Source: an uncultured Tenacibaculum sp. (GTDB taxonomy: Bacteria > Bacteroidota > Bacteroidia > Flavobacteriales > Flavobacteriaceae). Taken from it: a stretch of 64,000 bases of DNA. The notes beneath the pieces were generated by a model. That model was not told the origin of the DNA and searched no databases. It saw nothing but the letters and a program-made list of their open reading frames with translations. How positions within the stretch are numbered: the stretch's first letter is position 1; each line of letters starts with the position of its first letter. Location: contig CANMJA010000004.1 in assembly GCA_947498055.1 (NCBI GenBank), positions 153,108 to 217,107 of the forward strand. The letters are read 5' to 3'. Below, in pieces: positions 7,511 to 17,970 of the stretch. A program made the translations under genes and the position numbers.

Positions 7511-10120
7511 TTGGCAAAAACAAAGGCAAAAAAGGTAACTCCATTAATGCAACAATACAACGGTATTAAGGCTAAATACCCAGATGCTATGTTGCTTTTT
7601 CGTGTAGGAGATTTTTATGAAACTTTTGGAGATGATGCTGTAAAAGCTTCTGAGGTTTTAGGTATTGTATTAACCAAAAGAGGTGCTGGTAGCGAAAGTG
7701 AAACTGCTTTGGCTGGTTTTCCGCACCATTCCTTAAACACCTATTTACCCAAGTTGGTAAAAGCGGGTCATAGGGTGGCTATTTGCGATCAGTTAGAAGA
7801 CCCAAAAATGACCAAAAAGATTGTAAAACGTGGTGTTACTGAATTAGTAACTCCTGGAGTTGCTTTAAATGATGAAGTATTACAATCGAAAACCAATAAC
7901 TTTTTAGCAGCTGTTCATTTTGATAAGAAACAATTAGGTGTTTCGTTTTTAGATGTATCTACTGGTGAGTTTTTAATTGCTCAAGGAGATATTTCTTATA
8001 TCGATAAATTATTACAAAACTTTTCGCCAAGTGAAGTTTTAGTACAAAAACAACACAAACAACCATTTTTAGAAGCCTTTACCAACCGATTTCATACTTT
8101 TTATTTAGAAGATTGGGTGTTTCAAAAAGATTATGGTTATGAAACCTTAATCAATCATTTTAAAGTAAAAACATTACAAGGTTTTGGTGTAGAAGAATTA
8201 GTGCCTGGTATTGTAGCGGGTGGCGCTATTATGTATTACTTATCGGAAACGCAACATAATAAATTAGAGCACATACAATCGATTGGCAGAATTGCGGAAG
8301 ATTTATATGTATGGATGGATCGATTTACGGTACGTAATTTAGAATTGTATGGTGGTAATTCTGTAAACGCTGTTTCTTTATTAAATGTTATTGATAAAAC
8401 GATTTCTCCTATGGGGGGTCGTTTATTAAAACGTTGGTTGGCACTTCCTTTAAAAGATTTAAAACCCATACAACAACGCCAAGAACAGGTACAGTTTTTA
8501 ATAGAAAATGAAGCTTTTTTTGATACCATTACTTATCAATTAAAACAAATTTCTGATATAGAGCGTTTAATTTCTAAAGTGGCTACAGGTAAGGTTTCTC
8601 CTAGAGAAGTAGTTTTGTTAAAAAACTCCTTAAAAGCCATTCTACCAATTAAAAAAGCTGCCGAAGCAACTAAAAATGCCACGGTTAAAATGATTGGTTC
8701 GTTAATTAAGGATTGTAAGGATTTAATCGATAAAATTTCTACTACTTTATTTGACGATGCGCCTGTACATATTAACAAAGGAAATGCCATTGCTAATAAT
8801 ATTTCTGAAGAATTAGATGAATTACGAAGCATTTCTAACTCGGGTAAAGAATATTTAGATGAAATGTTAGCCCGTGAAACCGACCGTACAGGTATTACAA
8901 GTTTAAAAATTGCCTTTAATAATGTATTTGGGTACTATATAGAAGTACGAAATACGCATAAAGATAAAGTACCTGAAGATTGGATTCGTAAACAAACCTT
9001 GGTAAATGCCGAGCGTTATATTACGGAAGAATTAAAGGAATATGAAGCTAAAATATTAGGTGCAGAAGATAAAATTCAGTTATTAGAGGCGGAATTGTTT
9101 GCTGATTTGATTCAGTTTATTATTCAGTATGTACAAGAGGTACAAAGCAATGCACAATTAATAGCTCAATTAGACTGTTTATTATCGTTTGCCAACTTAG
9201 CAAAAGAAAATAAATATGTGCGTCCGTTAATAGATGAAAGTACCGATATTGATATTAAAAATGGGCGTCATCCGGTAATTGAAAAACAATTGGCTATTGG
9301 TGACGAGTACATTGCTAATGATGTTGTTTTAAATAGAACAGAACAGCAAATTATTATGATTACGGGACCAAACATGTCGGGTAAATCTGCCATCCTTCGT
9401 CAAACTGCTTTAATTGTTTTGTTAGCACAAATGGGAAGTTTTGTGCCTGCTAATGAAGCTCGTATTGGTTTGGTTGATAAAATTTTTACGCGTGTTGGTG
9501 CTAGTGATAATATTTCTATGGGAGAGTCTACTTTTATGGTAGAAATGAATGAAACAGCTTCTATATTAAATAATATATCGGAACGTAGTTTGGTGTTGTT
9601 AGATGAAATTGGCCGTGGTACCTCAACCTACGATGGTATTTCTATTGCTTGGGCTATTGCAGAGTATTTACACGAGCACCCAAGTAAAGCAAAAACATTG
9701 TTTGCTACGCATTATCATGAATTAAATGAAATGACGAGTACCTTCGATCGTATTAAAAACTTTAATGTTTCGGTAAAGGAATTAAAGGATAGTATTATCT
9801 TTTTACGAAAATTAGTGGCAGGTGGTAGTAATCATAGTTTTGGTATTCATGTAGCCAAATTAGCGGGCATGCCAAATGTAGTGATTAGAAAGGCAAACAA
9901 AATTCTAAAAAAATTAGAGGAAAACAATTCGCATAAAGAGGTAAAAGATACCTTGAATGATGTGCAACATGATGATTTACAAATGAGCTTTTTTCAGTTA
10001 GATGATCCGTTGTTAGAGGAAATTCGCGATGAAATTTTAGCAACTAATATTGATACACTTACGCCTATTGAAGCACTGATGAAATTAAATGAGATTAAAC
10101 GTATGTTGGTGAAGAAGTAA
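7511..10120 (+). CDS. mutS: DNA mismatch repair protein MutS (TTG start)
   Basis: [28 protein letters not shown]; Walker [32 protein letters not shown]. Confidence 0.97.
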   Translation: MAKTKAKKVTPLMQQYNGIKAKYPDAMLLFRVGDFYETFGDDAVKASEVLGIVLTKRGAGSESETALAGFPHHSLNTYLPKLVKAGHRVAICDQLEDPKMTKKIVKRGVTELVTPGVALNDEVLQSKTNNFLAAVHFDKKQLGVSFLDVSTGEFLIAQGDISYIDKLLQNFSPSEVLVQKQHKQPFLEAFTNRFHTFYLEDWVFQKDYGYETLINHFKVKTLQGFGVEELVPGIVAGGAIMYYLSETQHNKLEHIQSIGRIAEDLYVWMDRFTVRNLELYGGNSVNAVSLLNVIDKTISPMGGRLLKRWLALPLKDLKPIQQRQEQVQFLIENEAFFDTITYQLKQISDIERLISKVATGKVSPREVVLLKNSLKAILPIKKAAEATKNATVKMIGSLIKDCKDLIDKISTTLFDDAPVHINKGNAIANNISEELDELRSISNSGKEYLDEMLARETDRTGITSLKIAFNNVFGYYIEVRNTHKDKVPEDWIRKQTLVNAERYITEELKEYEAKILGAEDKIQLLEAELFADLIQFIIQYVQEVQSNAQLIAQLDCLLSFANLAKENKYVRPLIDESTDIDIKNGRHPVIEKQLAIGDEYIANDVVLNRTEQQIIMITGPNMSGKSAILRQTALIVLLAQMGSFVPANEARIGLVDKIFTRVGASDNISMGESTFMVEMNETASILNNISERSLVLLDEIGRGTSTYDGISIAWAIAEYLHEHPSKAKTLFATHYHELNEMTSTFDRIKNFNVSVKELKDSIIFLRKLVAGGSNHSFGIHVAKLAGMPNVVIRKANKILKKLEENNSHKEVKDTLNDVQHDDLQMSFFQLDDPLLEEIRDEILATNIDTLTPIEALMKLNEIKRMLVKK

Positions 10121-10265
10121 AAATTATTTTTTGCTCTCTAAATATTCATTGAATATATATTAAAATTTTTATCTCAAGTAGAATTTGAACTACGAGATTA
10201 AGTGGTTGATAAAAACGCATAAAATAATTAACTCTTTTAAATTAAACGAATATTTAGATTCTTTT

Positions 10266-10415
10266 TTAATATATTACAAGATTTAAATAAGACGATATAT
10301 CTAAATTAAAACTTGTTTTAGATGCTTTAAATAATGTTAAAAAGAATTTACTTGGTTTCTTTATTTCAACCAACGTGTTGTATAAATCGAATACAATAAT
10401 TTTTGTTTTTTTCAT
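10266..10415 (-). pseudogene. Truncated HAD-family hydrolase remnant (MKKTKIIVFDLYNTLVEIKKPSKFFLTLFKASK...)
   Basis: HAD motif I (DLYNTL) in a 49-aa ORF that stops early. Confidence 0.6.
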
Positions 10416-10561
10416 TTATTTAAAATGGTACATATACGATTTAAGATGGTCTAATTTACTTTATGATTAACCCTTAACAAAGCAAATGATTTAAACACAG
10501 CACTGATATTTAAAGCACAAATTATATTTTGTAAATCGTATTGTACCAAATTTAAAATAAA

Positions 10562-11221
10562 TTATTCTATATTTTTTAAATTACAAATTCTAAAAAACTC
10601 ATTTCGAACACTAATTTCATTAAAACAACCACCATATTCTAGTGTTGTAGTAAAACTATTTTTGTCTTTTATTCCTCTTGATGACACACATAAGTGTTTT
10701 GCATTTATAAGAATAATTACATCTTCCGTTTCTAATATTTCTTGAAAATCTTTTAGTATTTGTAGGCATAATCTTTCCTGTACTTGCGGACGGTGCGAAT
10801 AATAATCGACCAAACGATTCATTTTTGAAAGTCCTATTACTTTATCTTTTGGTATATACGCTACATGTGCATATCCTGTAATTGGTAAAAAATGATGCTC
10901 GCAAGAAGAATCGATAGTTATATTTTGCTCCACTAACATTTTTCGGTATCCATACTTGTTTTCAAAAGTGGACATTTTTGGTTTATTGGCTGGATTTAAA
11001 CCATAAAAAAGCTCTTTTACATACATCTTAGCAAATCTGTACGGGGTGCCTGATAAACTATCATCCGATAAATCTAAGCCCAACTCCTCCATAATCTTAG
11101 AAAAATAATGCTGAATATTCTCTATTTTTTCTTCGTCTGATTTTTCAAAAGCATTTGCAAGCATAGGAGTCTTTAAACTCGTTAAAATATGATTGTCTCC
11201 TATATGATCGTGTGTATCCAT
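10562..11221 (-). CDS. folE: GTP cyclohydrolase I
   Basis: SSCEHHFLPITGYAHVAYIPKDKVIGLSKMNR and HLCVSSRGIKD motifs. Confidence 0.95.
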   Translation of the reverse strand: MDTHDHIGDNHILTSLKTPMLANAFEKSDEEKIENIQHYFSKIMEELGLDLSDDSLSGTPYRFAKMYVKELFYGLNPANKPKMSTFENKYGYRKMLVEQNITIDSSCEHHFLPITGYAHVAYIPKDKVIGLSKMNRLVDYYSHRPQVQERLCLQILKDFQEILETEDVIILINAKHLCVSSRGIKDKNSFTTTLEYGGCFNEISVRNEFFRICNLKNIE

Positions 11222-11233
11222 TTTATCAGAAAT

Positions 11234-11659
11234 TTAATTGTTAGCACAGCATTTCTCATTAGTACATTGACAATACTTATGATTATAAATATGTAAAAAA
11301 ACCAAACTTAAAGAAGGAATGTAAATACTTTCTTCTACCAAATAAATTAAAGAAAGATGTTCATTTAGTATTATAAAAAAAAGTAAAACCCAACAAAACC
11401 ATAATGCATATTTCATCCATGTTTTTGAAGTTGTTTTTGCAGATATGTGTATTGCATAAAACGAGATAATTAAAAATAAATAGTCGATAATACCCCACCA
11501 ACTAGGTGTTGAACTACAACAAGCCATAGAATGAGACTTAGCAACAAATAAGAAAGGTGTAAAAACACAATGTATTAAACATAATCCACTAGATAAAGCT
11601 CCTAATACATTTGATTTTTGTACTAATATCATTGATTTTTTTAATTTAGTAATTTGCAA
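11234..11659 (-). CDS. MerC-domain membrane protein
   Basis: Small multi-TM protein, GLCLIHCVFTPFLF motif, C-terminal Cys/His. Confidence 0.75.
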   Translation of the reverse strand: MQITKLKKSMILVQKSNVLGALSSGLCLIHCVFTPFLFVAKSHSMACCSSTPSWWGIIDYLFLIISFYAIHISAKTTSKTWMKYALWFCWVLLFFIILNEHLSLIYLVEESIYIPSLSLVFLHIYNHKYCQCTNEKCCANN

Positions 11660-11682
11660 AGCAAAAGTACATTAATTATTTT

Positions 11683-11701
11683 ATTGCAACAAAGTTGCGT
11701 T
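11683..11701. promoter_or_regulatory. Putative Zur/Fur-type operator palindrome TTGCAACAAAGTTGCGTT
   Basis: Perfect inverted repeat GCAAC-AAA-GTTGC (11686-11698) in the divergent merC/fur intergenic region. Confidence 0.55.
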
Positions 11702-11713
11702 AACCTTATTTTT

Positions 11714-12094
11714 ATGGGAATTATTAGAAAAACAAAAGCAGTAAAAATGCTGTTAAACTTATTTGAACCAGGCTTAAAAGCAATTTTGGCTGTAGATTTA
11801 ATAGAACAACTAAAAAATGAAATGAATAAAACTACCGTGTATCGCGCTCTAGATAGGTTAGAAAATGAAGGAATTATTCATTCTTTTGTTGGAAAAAACG
11901 GATTGAAATGGTATGCAAAATGTAATCACTGTACCTCACATGAACATAATGATGTTCACCCTCATTTTCAATGTACTGTTTGTAAAAAAGTTACTTGTTT
12001 GTCTACAGAAATAGCCATACCAAAAATAAAAAACTATGCTATTGATAGTGCTTCTGTCTTTTTAACAGGAAAGTGTTCTGATTGTAACTCCTAA
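11714..12094 (+). CDS. Fur-family transcriptional regulator
   Basis: MNKTTVYRALDRLENEGIIHS, HPHFQCTVCKKVTCL, C-terminal CSDC; start reassigned to ATG 11714. Confidence 0.9.
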   Translation: MGIIRKTKAVKMLLNLFEPGLKAILAVDLIEQLKNEMNKTTVYRALDRLENEGIIHSFVGKNGLKWYAKCNHCTSHEHNDVHPHFQCTVCKKVTCLSTEIAIPKIKNYAIDSASVFLTGKCSDCNS

Positions 12095-12158
12095 AATTTA
12101 TGCTTGTTTATAGTTATAATTAAAAGTCTTTATTTTATTTATCATACATAAAAAACAG

Positions 12159-12638
12159 CTAATTGTTAACTATAAAAATATCATCTTCTGTTTTAAACAC
12201 TTCATCATTTCCACAGGAAATCAAAAAATAACCTGCTCCATTTTCTTTAATTTCATAAATAAAAGTATTATTCCAACCATCTTCTAATAAATTTTCTCGT
12301 AATGGGTTATTTCTAATAATAATTCGCAATTCATTAGGATATTTTCCAAAAACTTGTTTTTCTTTTTCTAACAACTCTTTTATCTCAGTTAATTTTTTAA
12401 TAGTAATTTGTTTGTTTGATGAAGAAGGAAAAAATATTATAATAAGAAAAGAAATAAAACCTAAAACAGCTAATAAAATATATACTCTTTGATTTGGTGA
12501 AATCATTCGTTTTATAGGTAAATTATTTGCTTTTTCGTATGCACGTCTTCTCTTTTTCTTTTTTCTAAAGAAAAACTCTTGAATAGTTAAACCTATTTCT
12601 GCTACCAATTCTAATAAAGAGGCTATCAATTCTCCCAT
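12159..12638 (-). CDS. Hypothetical membrane protein; C-terminus resembles type II secretion G-like domains
   Basis: Single TM plus ELLEKEKQVFGKYPNEL..LLEDGWNNTFIYE; likely start MGELIASLLE at 12638. Confidence 0.55.
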   Translation of the reverse strand: MGELIASLLELVAEIGLTIQEFFFRKKKKRRRAYEKANNLPIKRMISPNQRVYILLAVLGFISFLIIIFFPSSSNKQITIKKLTEIKELLEKEKQVFGKYPNELRIIIRNNPLRENLLEDGWNNTFIYEIKENGAGYFLISCGNDEVFKTEDDIFIVNN

Positions 12639-12710
12639 AAAAACAATTGAAGCAAATTTACAAATACAAACATTAATATAATTATTTTTGAATACCATAA
12701 AATCATGTAA

Positions 12711-13511
12711 ATGAAACACCAACAAGCACTAGACAAATTAGCAGCAAAGTTTGTTGTAAAATCGATAGAAGAAGATATAACACGATTAATGATTAAAGGA
12801 ATGTCTTTTGCTAAAAACAAATCGATTTCAAATATTAACGATTATGTTATTCCCTTGTTATTAAATCGATGGAATTGTGTGTTTTTGGCAAAAAATGGAT
12901 TACAAAAACATTATAAAGAAACTGTTACTTTAGCTTTTGCCATTTTATTACATAAATATGGTTTATCGGATATAAAAATTAACAAAAAAGCAATTGAAGC
13001 CATAGACACATTGAATGAAGGAGCTGTTTTAAGTGATGATTTTTTTAGAAAATCTGAAGACATAAAAAACTTGCTATTATCCACACCAAAAACCTTAACC
13101 AAAAAACCTGCTCGTATAGAAAGTCTTACTTTTTATAGAGCAAAAGATGTAATCTCAATACATTACAAAGAAAAATATTATTGTGCATATATTTTAAAAA
13201 TTACTGGTGTAAACGAAAGTCCCATGCTTGAGTTTTATGATGCCGTTTTTAATGAAAAACCACAATTAAAAGATGTAATAAATTTGAAAGCAAGAGGAAA
13301 AAAACTAAATGACGGTAAAAAATATATTTCTCGTCATGCCGTTTATGGAATGAAAAATTTACCTGATTTAGCGAATCAAATTCATTTAATAGGATCTTGT
13401 ATCGATAGTAAAAGTGCGCCTAACAACTTACACTTAGAAAAACCTAATGGAATTTACACCGTCAGCAACTTATTTTCTTTACAAAAAACAATAGATTCAT
13501 TATTCGATTAA
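12711..13511 (+). CDS. Hypothetical protein
   Basis: Long ORF directly upstream of the MATE gene. Confidence 0.65.
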   Translation: MKHQQALDKLAAKFVVKSIEEDITRLMIKGMSFAKNKSISNINDYVIPLLLNRWNCVFLAKNGLQKHYKETVTLAFAILLHKYGLSDIKINKKAIEAIDTLNEGAVLSDDFFRKSEDIKNLLLSTPKTLTKKPARIESLTFYRAKDVISIHYKEKYYCAYILKITGVNESPMLEFYDAVFNEKPQLKDVINLKARGKKLNDGKKYISRHAVYGMKNLPDLANQIHLIGSCIDSKSAPNNLHLEKPNGIYTVSNLFSLQKTIDSLFD

Positions 13512-13516
13512 AAATA

Positions 13517-14857
13517 ATGCAAGAACAACACAACACTAGTTTTAAATACATTAACAAATTAGCAATACCTGCATTAATCACAGGAGTAGCAGAACCTTTA
13601 CTTTCTACAACCGATTTAGCTATTGTTGGAAACATAGATCAAAATGCTACAGAAAGTATTGCTGCTATTGGTATTGTTGGTGCGTTTTTATCGATGCTTA
13701 TTTGGGTTTTCGGACAAACACGTAGCGGTATTTCTTCTATTGTATCGCAATATGTAGGTGCTAATAAATTAGAAGGCATTAAAACATTACCAGCACAAGC
13801 TACTACAATTATTGTGGGAGTAAGTTTTTTTATTTTGTTAATAAGTTATCCGTTTTCTAAACAAATATTTCAGTTTTATAATGCTTCTGGTGTAGTGTTA
13901 GAGTATGCTGTTTCTTATTATAAAATTAGAGTTTTTGGTTTTCCGTTTACATTACTAACTATTGCCATTTTTGGTACATTTAGAGGCTTACAAAACACTT
14001 TTTATCCCATGGTTATTGCTATTGTTGGGACTCTGGTAAATATTGTTTTAGATATTGCTTTTGTATATGGAATTGAAGGTTACATTCCTGCAATGAATAT
14101 TCAAGGAGCCGCGTATGCAAGCATTATTGCGCAAATAATTATGGCCTTAATTTCGGTAATTCTTTTGTATAAAAAAACGCCTATTTCTTTACACTTTAAA
14201 ATGCCTTTGCATGAAGAAATTCCTCGATTTATTACCATGGTTTTAAATTTATTTTTAAGAACTATTGCTTTAAATATTGCTTTATATTTAGGTACTTCTT
14301 ATGCTACCTCATATGGTAATGAATATATTGCTGCTTATACCATTGGACTTAATTTATGGTTAATGGGCGCTTTTATTATTGACGGATATTCTTCTGCTGG
14401 AAATATTTTATCAGGAAAATTATTAGGTGCAAAAGCATATAAAACACTTATTAAATTAGGCAATCGATTAATTTTATATGGTTTTTTACAAGGCATATTT
14501 ATTGCTCTTATTGGTTTTGTTTTTTATACTCCTATCGGATTACTTTTTACTAAAGAACCTTTAGTTTTAAAAGAATTCTACAAGGTATTTTGGATAATTT
14601 TATTAATGCAACCTTTTTGTTCGTTGGCTTTTATTTTTGATGGAATGTTTAAAGGTTTAGGAGAAATGGCTTTTCTACGAAATTTATTGTTACTTGCTAC
14701 TACTATTGTTTTTATTCCTGTATTATTAATTTTTAATTTTTTAGAATATAAACTATATGCTATTTGGATTGCTTTTTTTGTTTGGATTATTGCTCGTGGA
14801 ATTCCTTTAATTTTTAAATTTAGAAGCAAATTTTTAACACTTGCTCAAAAATTGTAA
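13517..14857 (+). CDS. MATE-family efflux transporter
   Basis: 12-TM pattern; LAIPALITGVAEPLLSTTDLAIVG.. Confidence 0.92.
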   Translation: MQEQHNTSFKYINKLAIPALITGVAEPLLSTTDLAIVGNIDQNATESIAAIGIVGAFLSMLIWVFGQTRSGISSIVSQYVGANKLEGIKTLPAQATTIIVGVSFFILLISYPFSKQIFQFYNASGVVLEYAVSYYKIRVFGFPFTLLTIAIFGTFRGLQNTFYPMVIAIVGTLVNIVLDIAFVYGIEGYIPAMNIQGAAYASIIAQIIMALISVILLYKKTPISLHFKMPLHEEIPRFITMVLNLFLRTIALNIALYLGTSYATSYGNEYIAAYTIGLNLWLMGAFIIDGYSSAGNILSGKLLGAKAYKTLIKLGNRLILYGFLQGIFIALIGFVFYTPIGLLFTKEPLVLKEFYKVFWIILLMQPFCSLAFIFDGMFKGLGEMAFLRNLLLLATTIVFIPVLLIFNFLEYKLYAIWIAFFVWIIARGIPLIFKFRSKFLTLAQKL

Positions 14858-14900
14858 TTTTGATATACTTTTAAAAATGCTTTGCGTATAAAAATAGTCT

Positions 14901-15455
14901 ATGAGTTTTGGAGAACATTGCGATTTATGTCGTCATCAACAAACAAGTTTACAAATTGGGATGACTTGCCAATTAACACAAGCAACTCCTAATTTCAAAA
15001 ATACTTGTCCAAATATTCAAATAAAAAATAGTTTTCAAGAAAAATTAGATCTCTTAAATATTGAAATTGCAAAAATAAAACGTAGTAGAAGCTCTGTATA
15101 TGTTAAGTTTTACATTTCTATAATCGTTGGGCTGGCCTTTATATTTGTTGGAGTTTATTCTATAAATTCGTATTCTGATTTTTTTGAGAGTGAAGAGCTT
15201 TATTTAACTGTTTTTACTGGACTTACAGCTTGTTCTGTAGCCTATAAAATATTAAACAAATATAGAAATGAATTAAAGGTTGCTAAAACTGAAAAAAGAA
15301 AAATAGACCTATTACTTAATAAATATAAAATTACTTACACTACAGATATTAAATTCGGAAAAAAATATCATGGCGTACAAGAAGTATCCATAGAAATGAA
15401 CATGAAAGGTAAATTCGCTAAACGCACCAAAACAACTTATAAAATTAATTCTTAA
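14901..15455 (+). CDS. Hypothetical protein with two TM segments and N-terminal Cys motif
   Basis: HCDLCRHQ N-terminus; hydrophobic segments. Confidence 0.6.
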   Translation: MSFGEHCDLCRHQQTSLQIGMTCQLTQATPNFKNTCPNIQIKNSFQEKLDLLNIEIAKIKRSRSSVYVKFYISIIVGLAFIFVGVYSINSYSDFFESEELYLTVFTGLTACSVAYKILNKYRNELKVAKTEKRKIDLLLNKYKITYTTDIKFGKKYHGVQEVSIEMNMKGKFAKRTKTTYKINS

Positions 15456-15461
15456 AAGCAT

Positions 15462-15917
15462 TTAAATTTCTTTTTCAAAAATTATTTTTCGTTGCTCTTT
15501 TTCGTTAGTATAAACCTCTACAATATCAAATCCATTTTTTACATTCATTAAAATCATTGGTTTATAACAATTCATCGACTTTGTTCTTATTTTTACATAT
15601 CCTTTTTCTCTAACTCTTTTTTCTTGTATTTCTGCTAATTTCTTTGCTATTCCTTTTCTTCTGTAGTTTGGTAGAACTCCTCCCACCCAACTATAAAAAG
15701 TAATTTCATCATATTTATATCCGATTTTAAAACCTAATATTTCTTCCCCTTTATAAGCAATTATAGAAATTACATCTTCCTTTGTTTGTATTCTTTTAAT
15801 AAACAGATCTGCATTTACATTCTCAAAAACAATAATGTATGCATTTATAAGTACTTCTAAAATAGCCTCTTCAAGAATACCTTCTGTAATGATAAATTTT
15901 AGGTTTTGATTGCTCAT
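15462..15917 (-). CDS. GNAT-family N-acetyltransferase
   Basis: GGVLPNYRRKGIAKKLAEIQE motif A. Confidence 0.85.
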   Translation of the reverse strand: MSNQNLKFIITEGILEEAILEVLINAYIIVFENVNADLFIKRIQTKEDVISIIAYKGEEILGFKIGYKYDEITFYSWVGGVLPNYRRKGIAKKLAEIQEKRVREKGYVKIRTKSMNCYKPMILMNVKNGFDIVEVYTNEKEQRKIIFEKEI

Positions 15918-15969
15918 AATTTCTTAAAAATTAAAATTAAGATTATTTTTGAAGAAATAACATAAAATA

Positions 15970-16737
15970 ATGACCACAATAAGACCTAATGGAAGTTTAT
16001 ATACTAGAATTGAAAATAAAATAGCAACTCTAGAATTTGGTCACCCAGCAAGTAATTCATTTCCTAGTGAATTATTGGCAAGATTGACAAACGAGCTTAA
16101 TAAATTATCTGAAAATAATGAAATTACTGTTATCATTTTAAAATCGGAAGGAGAAAGAGCTTTTTGTGCAGGAGCTTCTTTTGACGAATTAATTGCAATT
16201 AATAATTTACAAGACGGAAAAGCTTTTTTCTCAGGTTTTGCCAACGTTATTAATGCTATGAGAACATGTAAAAAACTTATAATTGGTAGCATACAAGGTA
16301 AAACTGTAGGCGGCGGTGTTGGTTTAGCTGCTGCTTGCGATTATGTATTGGCAACAGAAGCCGCTTCTATAAAATTATCTGAATTAACTATTGGTATTGG
16401 TCCGTTTGTTATTGCACCAGCAGTAGAACGAAAAATAGGTGTTAGTGGTTTGGCAGAATTAACTCTAGGTGCTAAAAGCTGGAAAAATGCTTATTGGGCA
16501 AAAGAAAAAGGTTTATATGCTCGTGTTTTCGAATCTATTTCTGAATTAGAAAAAGAAGTAGAAATACTAGCAGATAATTTATCTAGTTATAATCCGGAAG
16601 CCTTATTAGAAATGAAAAAAGCATTGTGGAAAGGTACCGAACATTGGAATAATTTATTAATTGAACGTGCAGAAACTTCTGGTAAATTAGTGCTTTCTGA
16701 TTTTACTAAAAAAGCGTTAGCAAAATTTAAAAAATGA
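15970..16737 (+). CDS. Enoyl-CoA hydratase/isomerase family protein
   Basis: SEGERAFCAGASFDEL, GKTVGGGVGLAAACDYVLA. Confidence 0.92.
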   Translation: MTTIRPNGSLYTRIENKIATLEFGHPASNSFPSELLARLTNELNKLSENNEITVIILKSEGERAFCAGASFDELIAINNLQDGKAFFSGFANVINAMRTCKKLIIGSIQGKTVGGGVGLAAACDYVLATEAASIKLSELTIGIGPFVIAPAVERKIGVSGLAELTLGAKSWKNAYWAKEKGLYARVFESISELEKEVEILADNLSSYNPEALLEMKKALWKGTEHWNNLLIERAETSGKLVLSDFTKKALAKFKK

Positions 16738-17189
16738 TTACTTTAATTCGTACCAATTCAACAGATAAAGATTTTATACAATTAGTTAAAGAGTTAGATG
16801 CTTTTTTAGCAATTACTGATGGAGAAGATCATGCTTTTTATAACCAATTTAATCAACTAGATACTATTAAACACACATTAGTTGCCTTTGTAAATGAAAC
16901 TCCTGTAGCTTGCGGTGCTATTAAAAAATTTGATGCTACTACCGTAGAAATAAAAAGAATGTTTACCTCAGAAAAAGCAAGAGGAAAAGGAATTGCAACT
17001 AAAATATTATTGGAATTAGAAAAGTGGGCTTCAGAATTAGGATTTAAAAGATGTATTTTAGAAACAGGTATTCGACAAGTTGAAGCTATTGGCTTGTATA
17101 AAAAAAACAACTATAAACAGATTGATAATTATGGACAATATGCTGGTGTTGAAGAAAGTGTATGTTTTGAAAAAATAAATGTAGAATAA
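16734..17189 (+). CDS. GNAT-family N-acetyltransferase
   Basis: MFTSEKARGKGIATKILLELEKWA. Confidence 0.88.
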   Translation: MITLIRTNSTDKDFIQLVKELDAFLAITDGEDHAFYNQFNQLDTIKHTLVAFVNETPVACGAIKKFDATTVEIKRMFTSEKARGKGIATKILLELEKWASELGFKRCILETGIRQVEAIGLYKKNNYKQIDNYGQYAGVEESVCFEKINVE

Positions 17190-17356
17190 TGTTTTTATAT
17201 CAAAAATTAGAAGATACTAAATCTTATAAAGCAGGTTATGAAGTGGGCAAATGGGTAGCAGATAATCCTTATTTAACAATTATTATAAGTATTGCATTAA
17301 TAATTGGTTTATTCTTCGCTCTATCAAAAATAATTAAATATTTAAGATCTAATTAG
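17189..17356 (+). CDS. Small single-TM protein, 55 aa
   Basis: Hand translation MFLYQKLEDTKSYKAGYEVGKWVADNPYLTIIISIALIIGLFFALSKIIKYLRSN; start overlaps upstream stop. Confidence 0.6.
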   Translation: MFLYQKLEDTKSYKAGYEVGKWVADNPYLTIIISIALIIGLFFALSKIIKYLRSN

Positions 17357-17396
17357 TATAATTCGTACTTTTGGAGAATAAATTAACAACAAAAAT

Positions 17397-17492
17397 ATGG
17401 GAGGAGATTATTTATTTCTTGTATTAGGTTTCGGTGTTGCTATCGTATACTTTTATAATAAATACAGGAGTAATAAAAAATATAGAAGATAG
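17397..17492 (+). CDS. Small single-TM peptide, 31 aa
   Basis: MGGDYLFLVLGFGVAIVYFYNKYRSNKKYRR; stop overlaps the queD GTG start. Confidence 0.45.
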   Translation: MGGDYLFLVLGFGVAIVYFYNKYRSNKKYRR

Positions 17493-17941
17493 TGAGTAAC
17501 ATTAGAATTACAAAGCAATTCAATTTTGAAACTGGTCATGCTCTTTATGGCTATGATGGTAAGTGTAAAAATGTACATGGTCATAGTTATAAATTATCTG
17601 TTACTGTAATTGGTACTCCTATTACAGATACTAACAATGTAAAATATGGAATGGTAATTGACTTTGGTGACTTAAAAACCATTGTAAAAGAAGAAATTGT
17701 AGATGTTTTTGACCATGCTACTGTATTTAATAAAAACACTCCTCATTTAGAACTTGCAATGGAGCTAAAAAACAGAGGACATGATGTTATTTTAGTAGAT
17801 TATCAACCTACTAGTGAAATGATGGTGATTGATTTTGCACAAAAAATAAAAGCACGATTACCAAAAAATATAACACTACACTCTTTAAAGCTTCAGGAAA
17901 CAGAAACTTCTTTTGCGGAATGGTTTGCTAGTGATAATTAA
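17492..17941 (+). CDS. queD: 6-carboxytetrahydropterin synthase family protein
   Basis: FNFETGHALYGYDGKCKNVHGHSYKLSVTV; GTG start. Confidence 0.9.
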   Translation: MSNIRITKQFNFETGHALYGYDGKCKNVHGHSYKLSVTVIGTPITDTNNVKYGMVIDFGDLKTIVKEEIVDVFDHATVFNKNTPHLELAMELKNRGHDVILVDYQPTSEMMVIDFAQKIKARLPKNITLHSLKLQETETSFAEWFASDN

Positions 17942-17970
17942 CCTTTTTTTATTTTTTTAAAACAACAAAA

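Noticed and set aside
8236-8832. Minus-strand ORFs inside mutS (8236-8529, 8536-8832)
   Set aside because: Antisense to a clearly coding mutS frame; no recognisable domain or start context.
13077-13085. Perfect DnaA box TTATCCACA
   Set aside because: Single copy within a coding sequence, no neighbouring boxes; not evidence for an origin.
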